NCBI GenBank assembly: GCA_039029315.1
Contig: JBCCGK010000087.1
Coordinates: forward strand, 1-51,013
Direction: 5' to 3'
From: JBCCCJ01 sp039029315
Lineage (GTDB): Bacteria; Bacteroidota; Bacteroidia; J057
DNA length: 51,013 nucleotides
The translations under genes were made by a program, and so were the position numbers. Under the pieces are notes generated by a model that did not search any database, was not told the origin of the DNA, and saw only the letters and a program-made list of their open reading frames with translations. This document shows positions 41,704-49,625 of this stretch, in pieces (the first letter of the stretch is position 1; every line of letters begins with the position of its first letter).

Positions 41704-42237
41704 ACAGTCGATATTTTAACAATTGATAAGGGAGAGCAATCCATAGACAGGGAGTTGTCACTGGACGCATATCCCATGATTGAAAGAATTACTTGACAAA
41801 TCGAATCAGTTCTTTGAGAGGCAAGATCCCCCAACTAACTGTTGCTCTGCATTCCACCGCCCAAAGCCTTCGCCAGTGTATCTGTTGCCTTGCATAGGTC
41901 GATAAGCAAAAATTTGCTTTTCCCACTTGCTTAGTTCACTATGCCTGACGAAGGTTGGGCGTGGACACCTCTTTTGTGCTGGTTGATTTGAAACTAGAAT
42001 AAATTCGAATGGTCAAAAAATAATCGACGATTGACTTGGTAGTTGGTGTCAATCCCGTCATCAAAGGGGTATTTTCATCAAAGACAGGACAGAAAACCAA
42101 CGATGAGGGAAAAGGAACCATCTATTGTTGATTTTACACCATCTATCAATTCAACGGTAAAACATCCTGAATTGTTGCCTCAATCTACGGCAGGCCATGC
42201 AGATCTTTGTATATTGATCCCAACAATTCCTGAATCT
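41704..42237. other. Intergenic region with an inverted repeat, no gene seen
   Basis: This 534-base divergent region holds an inverted repeat (41855-41974). An open frame runs through 42043-42237 into the response regulator gene, but its translation looks non-coding, and the receiver domain starts normally at the ATG at 42238. Confidence 0.5.
41855..41974. repeat. Imperfect inverted repeat of about 120 bp
   Basis: CCACCGCCCAAAGCCTTCGC near 41855 pairs imperfectly with CTGACGAAGGTTGGGCGTGG ending near 41964, and a small AAGCAAAAATTTGCTT palindrome sits in the middle. It resembles the other short inverted-repeat elements in layout but does not share their ends. It could be a decayed mobile element or a structured leader. 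Confidence 0.4.
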
Positions 42238-43014
42238 ATGCTTCGAGCAATCCTGATTGATGATGAACCCTTGGCTTTGAAAAGCCTGCAAACTGACCTG
42301 CGCACTTACTGCCAGGAAGATGTACAGGTAGTGGATACTTGTACCTCACCTCTTTTGGCCCTGAAGGCGATTCGCCAAAACCAACCCGATCTCGTATTTC
42401 TTGATATCAGCATGGAAGGATATGAAACCGATGGATTCGGAATCCTGGAGATATTGGGAGACATCGACTTTGCTGTCATTTTTGTGACTTCCCATTCAGA
42501 GCATGCGCTGAGAGCCTTCAAGGTGTCGGCCATAGACTATTTGGTCAAGCCATTTAGCCCGCAGGAACTTCAACGGGCTGTGCAAAAAGCAATCAAACAC
42601 CAACAAAAACCCGACAATACTGTCTTGCGTCAGTTGTTGGACGAGTTGAAACAAACCGATACAAATACACCAACTCAAATCAGTTTTCCGATCAGCGACG
42701 GATTTGTGTATATGGAACACCAGAGAATCATGTATTGCATAGCTGAGGGAGCTTATACCTATATTTATCAGAAAGGAGAAAAGCGATTCCTGACGACCAG
42801 GGGCCTGAAAACGGTAGAGGAAATGCTTCCGGCTTCGCATTTTTTTCGCATACATTATAGTCACCTGATCAATCGGGAGTATCTGGACAGGTTTCTGTCC
42901 AAGGGCAAAGGCAATCATCTGGTCCTGATGAAGGATGGAACCAAACTTATCGTATCGCGGAATCGAAAAAAAGAATTTCTGGCATGGATGGACGCACAGA
43001 CAAGCAAAAAATGA
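42238..43014 (+). CDS. LytTR-family response regulator
   Basis: The protein (about 258 residues from the ATG at 42238) has a receiver domain (LIDDEPLA, phospho-acceptor in PDLVFLDISMEG, KPFSPQEL) and a C-terminal LytTR DNA-binding domain (FRIHYSHLINREYLDRF). It is encoded with its sensor kinase: its TGA stop overlaps the kinase ATG (ATGA), so translation is coupled. The ATG chosen places the receiver domain at the N terminus; an open upstream extension is not domain-like. Confidence 0.9.
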   Translation: MLRAILIDDEPLALKSLQTDLRTYCQEDVQVVDTCTSPLLALKAIRQNQPDLVFLDISMEGYETDGFGILEILGDIDFAVIFVTSHSEHALRAFKVSAIDYLVKPFSPQELQRAVQKAIKHQQKPDNTVLRQLLDELKQTDTNTPTQISFPISDGFVYMEHQRIMYCIAEGAYTYIYQKGEKRFLTTRGLKTVEEMLPASHFFRIHYSHLINREYLDRFLSKGKGNHLVLMKDGTKLIVSRNRKKEFLAWMDAQTSKK

Positions 43015-44933
43015 AGAGACAAGCGTTTCTCCTCCTGAGTAGCCTGCTGTTTATCACTGGATACTTTTCTGATGTGAAAGGACAGACCCAGACGCCCTAT
43101 CACATTCTGGAGCAGTCCCCTGACACAATTTTTCTTTGGGAACATACCACCTACTATCAAGAGGAATCCAATCAGGCCCTGTCCATAGAGCAGGCAAGCC
43201 ATCAATCCTTTCGTCCGCTCACCAAAGAGATGAACATCATGGCAGATGACAGGCCTGTTTGGTTGACATTTCGCCTTCAGAATAAGAGGACGGATAGTGT
43301 GCATGTCAATTTGTATTTAGGAAGACATAAACGAGTCAGTTGTTGGAAGGGAGATCAAAAAATAGAAAATGGGTTCTATGTCCCCTTTGCCCGATGGGCC
43401 AGCAAATTCCGACCCACCTATCTCCCCATAAGTCTGGCAGCTGGAGAAGAGCAAACCTATTTGGCTCGGATAGAGGATTTTATGGAAACAGGTCGGAGGA
43501 TCCGACTTGAATTGACGGATCGAGACCTGGTTTTTGACTTGATCGGCAGGAAATTTCTGCAGCTTAGGGTAGAGTTGTTTTCCTCTATCTTTGTGGTGGG
43601 AGTAACCATTTTCCTCTTCTGTTTTACCCTGATTCAGTTTATCAGTTTTCGGGACAAGGTATATCTGTATTATTCGATCTATCTGTTCATGATGTCTTTG
43701 CAATTCGTCAAGGCATTGGACTATTCAGCCATGTTTCGAATCCTCTTTGTTCATTTCGGGATGGTCAATCTCTATATGGATGTGCTGATTGATGTTGTTC
43801 CGTTGTTCTTTTATGCAGGATTCGTCCTACAGATTCTGAACCTGAAAGAAGAAGCGCCACACACCTATCGACAAATCTTGCGGTTTTTGTGGGTTATTGC
43901 GGCCATGTTGACTGCCAATTTGTTGTTTCTGGCATGTGGACAGTATGCCCTGGCCAATCGTTCATTTTTGTTGATCTGGGCGATTCAGGTGGGCGGGTCT
44001 ATCTGGTTTCTTCAAATCATTTATAGTCGGCTTTCCTACCCATTCGCCAAATATATTCTCTTCGGATCTCTGTGTTTGTTATTGGGAGCTGCTAGCTCCT
44101 TTGGGATCAGTTATATCAAGCGCTTGTTCGATCTGGGGCTTCAATACCCGTTCCTGTCTATTCTTCCACTTCTGCCGCTGCGAATCGGATTCCTGATGGA
44201 AATTTTATGTTTTTCTTTCACCCTTGGACTGCGAATGAAGGAGAACGAACGTCAAAAAGAAAAAGTAAGGAGCGATCTGGAAGTGAACAAAATGGCCTTG
44301 CTTCAGACAGAATTGATGGCCCTCAAAGCACAGATGAATCCACATTTTGTGGCCAACTGCCTCAATTCCATCAAGGCATTGATTCAAGAGCAGCGCCAGG
44401 AAGAGGCCATCGCATATCTGGTGCGTTTTTCCAAACTCATTCGATCCATAGTGGACTACTCCCTCCTGCCTGAGATCCCGCTCTCCAAGGAGTTGGAACT
44501 CGGAAAATTATATCTTGATCTGGAATCGCTCAGGCTTGGGCACTCGTTCACCTATGAAATGAGTTGGGAGGAATCGCCTGCTGATCTTGATTTCTTCAAG
44601 GTGCCCCCCTTTCTGCTTCAACCTTTTTTGGAAAATGCGGTCTGGCATGGCTTCAGCAGAGAAACTGGGGCTGCCTATAAACTGCGAATCAGTGTGGAAG
44701 AAGGGGAAGAAGGACTGTGCTGTATCATCGAGGACAATGGAATTGGGCGAGAAAAAGCAGCAGCAAATACGCATACATCCAAACCCAACTCCATTGGTAT
44801 TCGCAATGTGCAGGAACGCCTCACCTTGCTCAAAACGCTTCAGGAAACTGACATGCAACTCAAGATTATCGACAAATATCAGAATGATGGACAGGCAACC
44901 GGCACCCGTGTCGAAATATTGCTGATGTATTAA
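43011..44933 (+). CDS. 7TMR-DISM/LytS-type sensor histidine kinase
   Basis: The protein (640 residues from the ATG at 43011) has a signal peptide, an extracellular 7TMR-DISM-type beta domain (about residues 30-180, VWLTFRLQNKRTD, TYLARIED), seven membrane helices, a short coiled coil, and a LytS-type kinase core. In the core, MNPHFVANCLNSIKAL holds the phospho-histidine, PPFLLQPFLENAVWHG is the N box, and IEDNGIGREK the G1 box. The DISM extracellular domain often binds carbohydrates or other small ligands. The partner regulator is immediately upstream. Confidence 0.9.
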   Translation: MKRQAFLLLSSLLFITGYFSDVKGQTQTPYHILEQSPDTIFLWEHTTYYQEESNQALSIEQASHQSFRPLTKEMNIMADDRPVWLTFRLQNKRTDSVHVNLYLGRHKRVSCWKGDQKIENGFYVPFARWASKFRPTYLPISLAAGEEQTYLARIEDFMETGRRIRLELTDRDLVFDLIGRKFLQLRVELFSSIFVVGVTIFLFCFTLIQFISFRDKVYLYYSIYLFMMSLQFVKALDYSAMFRILFVHFGMVNLYMDVLIDVVPLFFYAGFVLQILNLKEEAPHTYRQILRFLWVIAAMLTANLLFLACGQYALANRSFLLIWAIQVGGSIWFLQIIYSRLSYPFAKYILFGSLCLLLGAASSFGISYIKRLFDLGLQYPFLSILPLLPLRIGFLMEILCFSFTLGLRMKENERQKEKVRSDLEVNKMALLQTELMALKAQMNPHFVANCLNSIKALIQEQRQEEAIAYLVRFSKLIRSIVDYSLLPEIPLSKELELGKLYLDLESLRLGHSFTYEMSWEESPADLDFFKVPPFLLQPFLENAVWHGFSRETGAAYKLRISVEEGEEGLCCIIEDNGIGREKAAANTHTSKPNSIGIRNVQERLTLLKTLQETDMQLKIIDKYQNDGQATGTRVEILLMY

Positions 44934-44942
44934 CTCCCGAAA

Positions 44943-45659
44943 TCATGCTTGATTGGAGAGCACTTGGGCGACAGTGCTCCGATAGCTCCCACCAATGGGA
45001 ATCTCTTTGGCCCCAATCTCCACATCTTGAGCTGTGTAGGCAGAAATTTTTTGGGTATTGACAATGAAGGATCGGTGGATGCGCAGAAAGTACTCCGGCA
45101 ATTTCTGCGCAAAGACCGTAATGCGCTCTTTTGTTACCACAGTCCCTCCCTCCAGATGAATGCGGATATAGTCCTTCAGACTCTCTACATACTGAATCTC
45201 TGCAAAGCGTACCTTTACGTGTTTTTTGTTCACATTGAGAAAAAGATGGTCAGGAAGCTTGGGAGGAATACTCTGTTCAACTGGTGCAGGAGGTCTCAGA
45301 TGAGTGTCCAGAAATTTATTCACAGCCTTAAAGAAACGACTGAAAGAAATGGGCTTCAACAGATAATCGATGACATCCAATTCGTAACTCTCTACTGCAT
45401 AATCCCGATAAGCTGTAGTAAAAATGATGGCAGGAGGCTGTGGGAGGTTTCTGACAAATTCTATCCCTGTCATAACTGGCATCTGGATATCGAGAAAGAT
45501 CAAATCGATGGATCTGTTTTTCAATATCTCAAAGGCTTCCAAGGCATGCTGGCAGGAAGCAATCACCTCCAATTGAGGAAATTGTTCCACATGACTTTGG
45601 ATGATGTCTCGTGCCAGCGGTTCATCGTCCACGATTAGGCAAGTAACAGAAGCACTCAT
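44943..45659 (-). CDS. LytTR-family response regulator
   Basis: The 238-residue protein has a receiver domain (IVDDEPLARD, phospho-acceptor in DLIFLDIQMP, TAYRDYAVESYELDVIDYLLKP) and a LytTR DNA-binding domain (FLRIHRSFIVNTQKISAY). Its start overlaps the stop of the kinase gene at 45656 by 4 bases. It is convergent with the 42238-44933 pair, with only 9 bases between stops. Confidence 0.93.
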   Translation of the reverse strand: MSASVTCLIVDDEPLARDIIQSHVEQFPQLEVIASCQHALEAFEILKNRSIDLIFLDIQMPVMTGIEFVRNLPQPPAIIFTTAYRDYAVESYELDVIDYLLKPISFSRFFKAVNKFLDTHLRPPAPVEQSIPPKLPDHLFLNVNKKHVKVRFAEIQYVESLKDYIRIHLEGGTVVTKERITVFAQKLPEYFLRIHRSFIVNTQKISAYTAQDVEIGAKEIPIGGSYRSTVAQVLSNQA

Positions 45660-46729
45660 AAATCGATGTCTAAGTGGCAGCTATAAGTATCAGCAGTTTC
45701 CTCTATGTTTAGCCTATGGGAACCGCTGTATACCAGATCCAATTGGCGTTGTACATTGCTCTGCCCGATCCCCTGTTTGAAATTCCTGTCATCTGACTGT
45801 GCGATTTTTGTTTTGGTATTGAAGACCTCAAAGCTAAGATGGTTCTGATAGACCGAGAGAGAGAGGTATACCTTTGGCTGAAGGATGTCCCCACTCGCGC
45901 CATGCTTAAAGGCATTCTCTACAAAAGAAAGCAGGATCATCGGAGCAATCATGCTATGAGGATCATCCACTTGATGGTCAAAACGCAAATCGAGTCGTTC
46001 GCCATATCTGAGCAGTTCCAATTGGATATAATTCTCAATCAGTTGTATTTCCTTGTTGATAGGAACTCTTGGATCATTGCATTGATACAGCATATAATCC
46101 AGCATAGAGGATAAGGTCAGGACAACTTCCGGGGCCGCATCAGATTTTCGAAGTGTCAGGGCATAGAGGTTGTTGAGGGTGTTGAAGAGAAAATGAGGAT
46201 GAATCTGTGCTTTGAGAAAATTGAGTTCGGCTGTGGTTTTTTCCATCCTCATGGCATCGAAGAGACGTTTTTCCTCTACCCGACTTCGCAACATACTCAG
46301 TATCGCCATCAAGGCAGGAGGCAAATACACCACCATCAGATAACGCGCAAGCAAATGTTTGATATCCATAAGGATGGCGATAATACTGTCTTGGTGATAC
46401 CCTCTTTCCAGAATCACTTCCACCATGTATACAGTAAGAATTCGAGTCAAAACCAGAAACACATAGCCACTCAGGAGGAGAGACAGGAAAAAAAGAAAAT
46501 ATTTTTTATGAAAAATCAGCTTGGGAATCAGCACATAGACGGTCAGATAAGCCGCCATGATCTGTGCAGGGAGAAGAGAGAGGAAATTGATGATAAATAC
46601 AAAAAATGACTCATATAAGCCAAAAGTATAGAAGGTGTAGTAGATAAAGAAGATGACCAACCAAAACACCAGATGTCTGATCCATTGATTTTCCAGTTTG
46701 TGATCGATCCACCAAAGCCAATCTTTCAT
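45656..46729 (-). CDS. LytS-type sensor histidine kinase
   Basis: The 357-residue protein has four predicted membrane helices in its first 150 residues, followed by a LytS-type kinase core: AQIHPHFLFNTLNNLYAL with the phospho-histidine, and APMILLSFVENAFKHG as the N box. The C-terminal ATP-binding region is less typical, lacking a clear DNGxG stretch (VFNTKTKIAQSDD), which is common in this subfamily. No extracellular sensor domain is seen. It pairs with the LytTR regulator directly downstream. Confidence 0.9.
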   Translation of the reverse strand: MKDWLWWIDHKLENQWIRHLVFWLVIFFIYYTFYTFGLYESFFVFIINFLSLLPAQIMAAYLTVYVLIPKLIFHKKYFLFFLSLLLSGYVFLVLTRILTVYMVEVILERGYHQDSIIAILMDIKHLLARYLMVVYLPPALMAILSMLRSRVEEKRLFDAMRMEKTTAELNFLKAQIHPHFLFNTLNNLYALTLRKSDAAPEVVLTLSSMLDYMLYQCNDPRVPINKEIQLIENYIQLELLRYGERLDLRFDHQVDDPHSMIAPMILLSFVENAFKHGASGDILQPKVYLSLSVYQNHLSFEVFNTKTKIAQSDDRNFKQGIGQSNVQRQLDLVYSGSHRLNIEETADTYSCHLDIDL

Positions 46730-47001
46730 ATGAGTTGCTTTGTAGCCAAAATAGGGAATCCAGGAAAGAATTCCTGTTTTTCTCGACCAATCTCCTGTTG
46801 CTGATCCTCAAGAGACAGTTGCTCAGGATGAATACAGTTCATCACTGGCAAATGATTGTCTGCCATTGGCAATGTCCACTTGGACGATTGGTGGGGAAAG
46901 GACCCTTTTTTTCCTGCATATTGAGAGAGAAACCAGAGATCTATCTGGCAGATCTTCTCTAGCTCCAATTCTATTTGTTTGATTCATAACTCAACTCATC
47001 T

Positions 47002-48144
47002 ATGGAAATCAGTTATCCCTCCACCTTCATTTCTTCCATCTGTGCCATTCTCCTTTCTCTTGGCATAGGGCAAATCAGTCCGGCTCAAACCACTGATGAT
47101 CGAACCCAACAATTGGCACACTCTCTGGATGCCTTGCGTGCCAATCGATTGATTCCGGGCATGGGCGTTGCTGTTTCACACAATGAACAATTGGTCTTCA
47201 GTCAGGGATTTGGCCTCGCAGACATCGATCAGCAGCTTCCCGCAACAGACGAAACCCTCTTTCGATTGGCCAGCGTATCCAAACTGCTAACTATGACAGC
47301 GATAGCCAAACTCTATCAGGATGGGAAGCTGGATATTCATGCAACAGTCGAGACCTATATCAAAGACTATCCCCATGCAGGAAAAGGAGTAACCATCAAG
47401 CGTTTGTGTGGGCATTTAGGTGGCATTCGACATTACAAAGCCAAAGATTTCATCAGCAACGGCAAGCATTTTGACAACACAGATCAGGCATTGAAAACCT
47501 TTATTGACGATGACCTGATTCATGCGCCCGGAACAGCTTATCGCTATACCACATTTGGGTTTGTCTTACTGCAAGGAGTGGTGGAAGCCGCTTCGGGGCA
47601 GTCTTTTCTTGATTATCTCGAAACAGAAATTCTCCATCCGCTGGACATGCGCAGAACCTTCCCGGATCAAAAAGACAGCCTGTACCAAAATAGATCTCTT
47701 CTCTACAAGATAGGTCGGAATGACAAGGTGAAGCAGACGCGTTTCGATGATCCCAGCTATAAATGGGGTGGTGGCGGTATGCTTTCATGTGTGAGGGATC
47801 TTGTCAAGTTGGGAGAGGCACATTTGAGGCCAGGGTTCTTCACACAACCTACTCTGGATTCTCTCTTTAGCCCACAAATCCTGATGCCGCATTCGAATAC
47901 ACACATTGGCTTGACATGGCGAATCAGCGAGGATTCCAATGGGGATCGGATGTATCATCACGCTGGCAATATGAATGGAGCGAGATCCTTGTTGGTCATC
48001 TATCCAGAGAGAAACATTGTTATCGCGATCCAAAATAATCTGTCCAATATGCCACGCATATTGAAAGTAGCCGGATTGGTTAAGGAAGCCCTCTTTGAAG
48101 ATGCACCAGTAGAGAATTTTGATTTTGTAGGAAGAATGAAGTGA
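47002..48144 (+). CDS. Serine beta-lactamase-like (class C fold) hydrolase
   Basis: The 380-residue protein has a signal peptide and the beta-lactamase/D-Ala-D-Ala-peptidase fold. The catalytic S91-V-S-K94 is in FRLASVSKLLTM. The second motif, usually YxN, reads Y-T-T within YRYTTFGF, and the third is HHAGNMNGARS. Such enzymes include esterases, peptidases and true beta-lactamases; the altered second motif makes antibiotic hydrolysis unlikely. It is divergent from the LytS gene. Confidence 0.87.
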   Translation: MEISYPSTFISSICAILLSLGIGQISPAQTTDDRTQQLAHSLDALRANRLIPGMGVAVSHNEQLVFSQGFGLADIDQQLPATDETLFRLASVSKLLTMTAIAKLYQDGKLDIHATVETYIKDYPHAGKGVTIKRLCGHLGGIRHYKAKDFISNGKHFDNTDQALKTFIDDDLIHAPGTAYRYTTFGFVLLQGVVEAASGQSFLDYLETEILHPLDMRRTFPDQKDSLYQNRSLLYKIGRNDKVKQTRFDDPSYKWGGGGMLSCVRDLVKLGEAHLRPGFFTQPTLDSLFSPQILMPHSNTHIGLTWRISEDSNGDRMYHHAGNMNGARSLLVIYPERNIVIAIQNNLSNMPRILKVAGLVKEALFEDAPVENFDFVGRMK

Positions 48145-48499
48145 TTCAGTGAGAGACTGTTTGTAGGAGGCCAGATTTAGCTTGCTCGAAGAAGCGGCTT
48201 GACTTCCCCATTGAGACAAGTAGACAATCGCAGGATGTCCACTTGTTTCGATGGGGTCATGGATTTGTGGGTGGGCAGACAATATGACCATTTCCCGTGC
48301 CGTCCAAATGGAGCAATTGCTAGCTGAGAAAACTCTTTGTGAAAAAGTGTATGGAAGCAAATTTTTCTTAAGACTGAAACAATAATCCAACTATTTGGAA
48401 CAATAATCCACTTAAGAGAGAATGGGATCGGATAGTTTTGTGGTAGATCAATATGCACTGCTGATTGATATACCTACATTCCTATACTGTGATTAACAG
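48145..48499. other. Intergenic region with a 21-bp-period direct repeat
   Basis: This 355-base stretch holds no gene. It includes AGAGACTGTTT near 48150, a possible remnant of the dispersed repeat seen at 134-297, and an exact 12-base direct repeat at 48378-48410. Confidence 0.5.
48378..48410. promoter_or_regulatory. 12-base direct repeat with 21-base period, LytTR-site candidate
   Basis: AACAATAATCCA occurs at 48378-48389 and 48399-48410, exactly 21 bases apart, or two helical turns. LytTR regulators bind paired direct repeats at about this spacing. The site lies about 90 bases upstream of the surface-protein gene at 48500, and two LytTR regulators are encoded a few kilobases upstream. Confidence 0.35.
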
Positions 48500-49588
48500 A
48501 TGAAACCTTTTTCCACTATTTGCCTTCTCTTGTACAGTTTGTCCACGTGTTTCGGTCAGGGCAATCTTCACTTTTCCTACACCCTGACTACCAGCGGAAC
48601 TACTTCCATTATCAAGGTGTATGTTGACAATCCGGGGCCTTCTCCGGAGAACATCACCTCTTATACCATGAACGTCTACTACGACGATACGGAATCTCTC
48701 CTCACAAACTACGATGTCTCACCATCGAATGCCCTTGGATGGACTTCCTTGCCCTCCAGCACGATTCTAAATGAACGGATCAATCCAGCTATTCCCATTG
48801 CCCACACAGGTTTTGGGAATATCAATGTCCTCGATTTTTTGCGTCAAGGGACCTTTGTTGGGCAAACACCCATACATTTATTGACGATCACGGCGGACAA
48901 TTCTCTTGGCAGTGATCCTACGGGTGAATTTTATTTGTCTAGTTCTTTCGAGGGCCATATGGAGCAAGTGTACAATGACAAGAAGGGACCTATCCCTAAT
49001 GCGTTTCCAGTTATTGTAGAAAGAAATACCTCTTTGCCAGTGGAATGGCTGCTTTTTGAAGCCGAAGCTTTGGAAGGCTATCAATCTTTGTTGACTTGGG
49101 CCACTGTTTCAGAATCCAACAATGAAGGGTTCGAAGTCCAGCGATCCATTGTCAAGGGGGGCATCCCTGATTGGGAATATATAGGCTTTGTCCCGGGAGA
49201 GGGGACCGTCTCTCATCCATCAGAATATCGGTTTGTTGATTCGATTCCGCTGATCGGAAAAAATACCTATCGACTCCGCCAAATAGACATGAATGGAGAG
49301 GAAACCTATTCGGAGGTGAGGGAAGTCCATTTCTCCTCCGACAAATCAGTACTTGTTCACCCCAATCCCACTGCTGATATCCTGAATATCAGAGTGATAG
49401 ATGCCTTGGAAGACGCTAGGGTGAGTTACCAACTGTTCGATATGAAGGGAAAAATTTTGCAAAGAGGCCCGCTTGAATCCCAGAATGTGAATCGGATTGA
49501 CATTGGGAGGCTACCAGAAGCGACCTATCTCCTGTGGATTTTTCATAATGGAGAATCGACGAAAGAGCGAATCATAAAAAAAGGATAA
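48500..49588 (+). CDS. Secreted protein with T9SS type A sorting domain
   Basis: The 362-residue protein has a signal peptide (cleaved near CFGQG), an N-terminal domain of about 160 residues (from GNLHFSYTL to NAFPVIVER), a middle beta domain with VEWLLFEAEALEGYQSLLTW of the kind often preceding sorting signals, and a type A sorting domain (VHPNPTADILNIRV). The N-terminal domain is nearly repeated in the next gene, so the two are tandem paralogues. I do not recognise the N-terminal domain. Confidence 0.85.
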   Translation: MKPFSTICLLLYSLSTCFGQGNLHFSYTLTTSGTTSIIKVYVDNPGPSPENITSYTMNVYYDDTESLLTNYDVSPSNALGWTSLPSSTILNERINPAIPIAHTGFGNINVLDFLRQGTFVGQTPIHLLTITADNSLGSDPTGEFYLSSSFEGHMEQVYNDKKGPIPNAFPVIVERNTSLPVEWLLFEAEALEGYQSLLTWATVSESNNEGFEVQRSIVKGGIPDWEYIGFVPGEGTVSHPSEYRFVDSIPLIGKNTYRLRQIDMNGEETYSEVREVHFSSDKSVLVHPNPTADILNIRVIDALEDARVSYQLFDMKGKILQRGPLESQNVNRIDIGRLPEATYLLWIFHNGESTKERIIKKG

Positions 49589-49625
49589 CCATAGATACCC
49601 ATTCCAATATTTATAACAACTCAAG

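Noticed and set aside
42043..42237. N-terminal extension of the LytTR regulator
   Set aside because: The added 65 residues do not resemble a domain and the receiver domain begins normally at the ATG at 42238.
46761..46781. CAGGAA-AGAA-TTCCTG hairpin followed by T residues upstream of the LytS gene
   Set aside because: The stem is only 6 bp and no plus-strand gene reads into it; probably chance.
46846..46874. Imperfect TTGGCAATG-like direct repeat upstream of the LytS gene as a LytTR site
   Set aside because: The copies differ in length and the spacing is 20 rather than 21; too weak to call.
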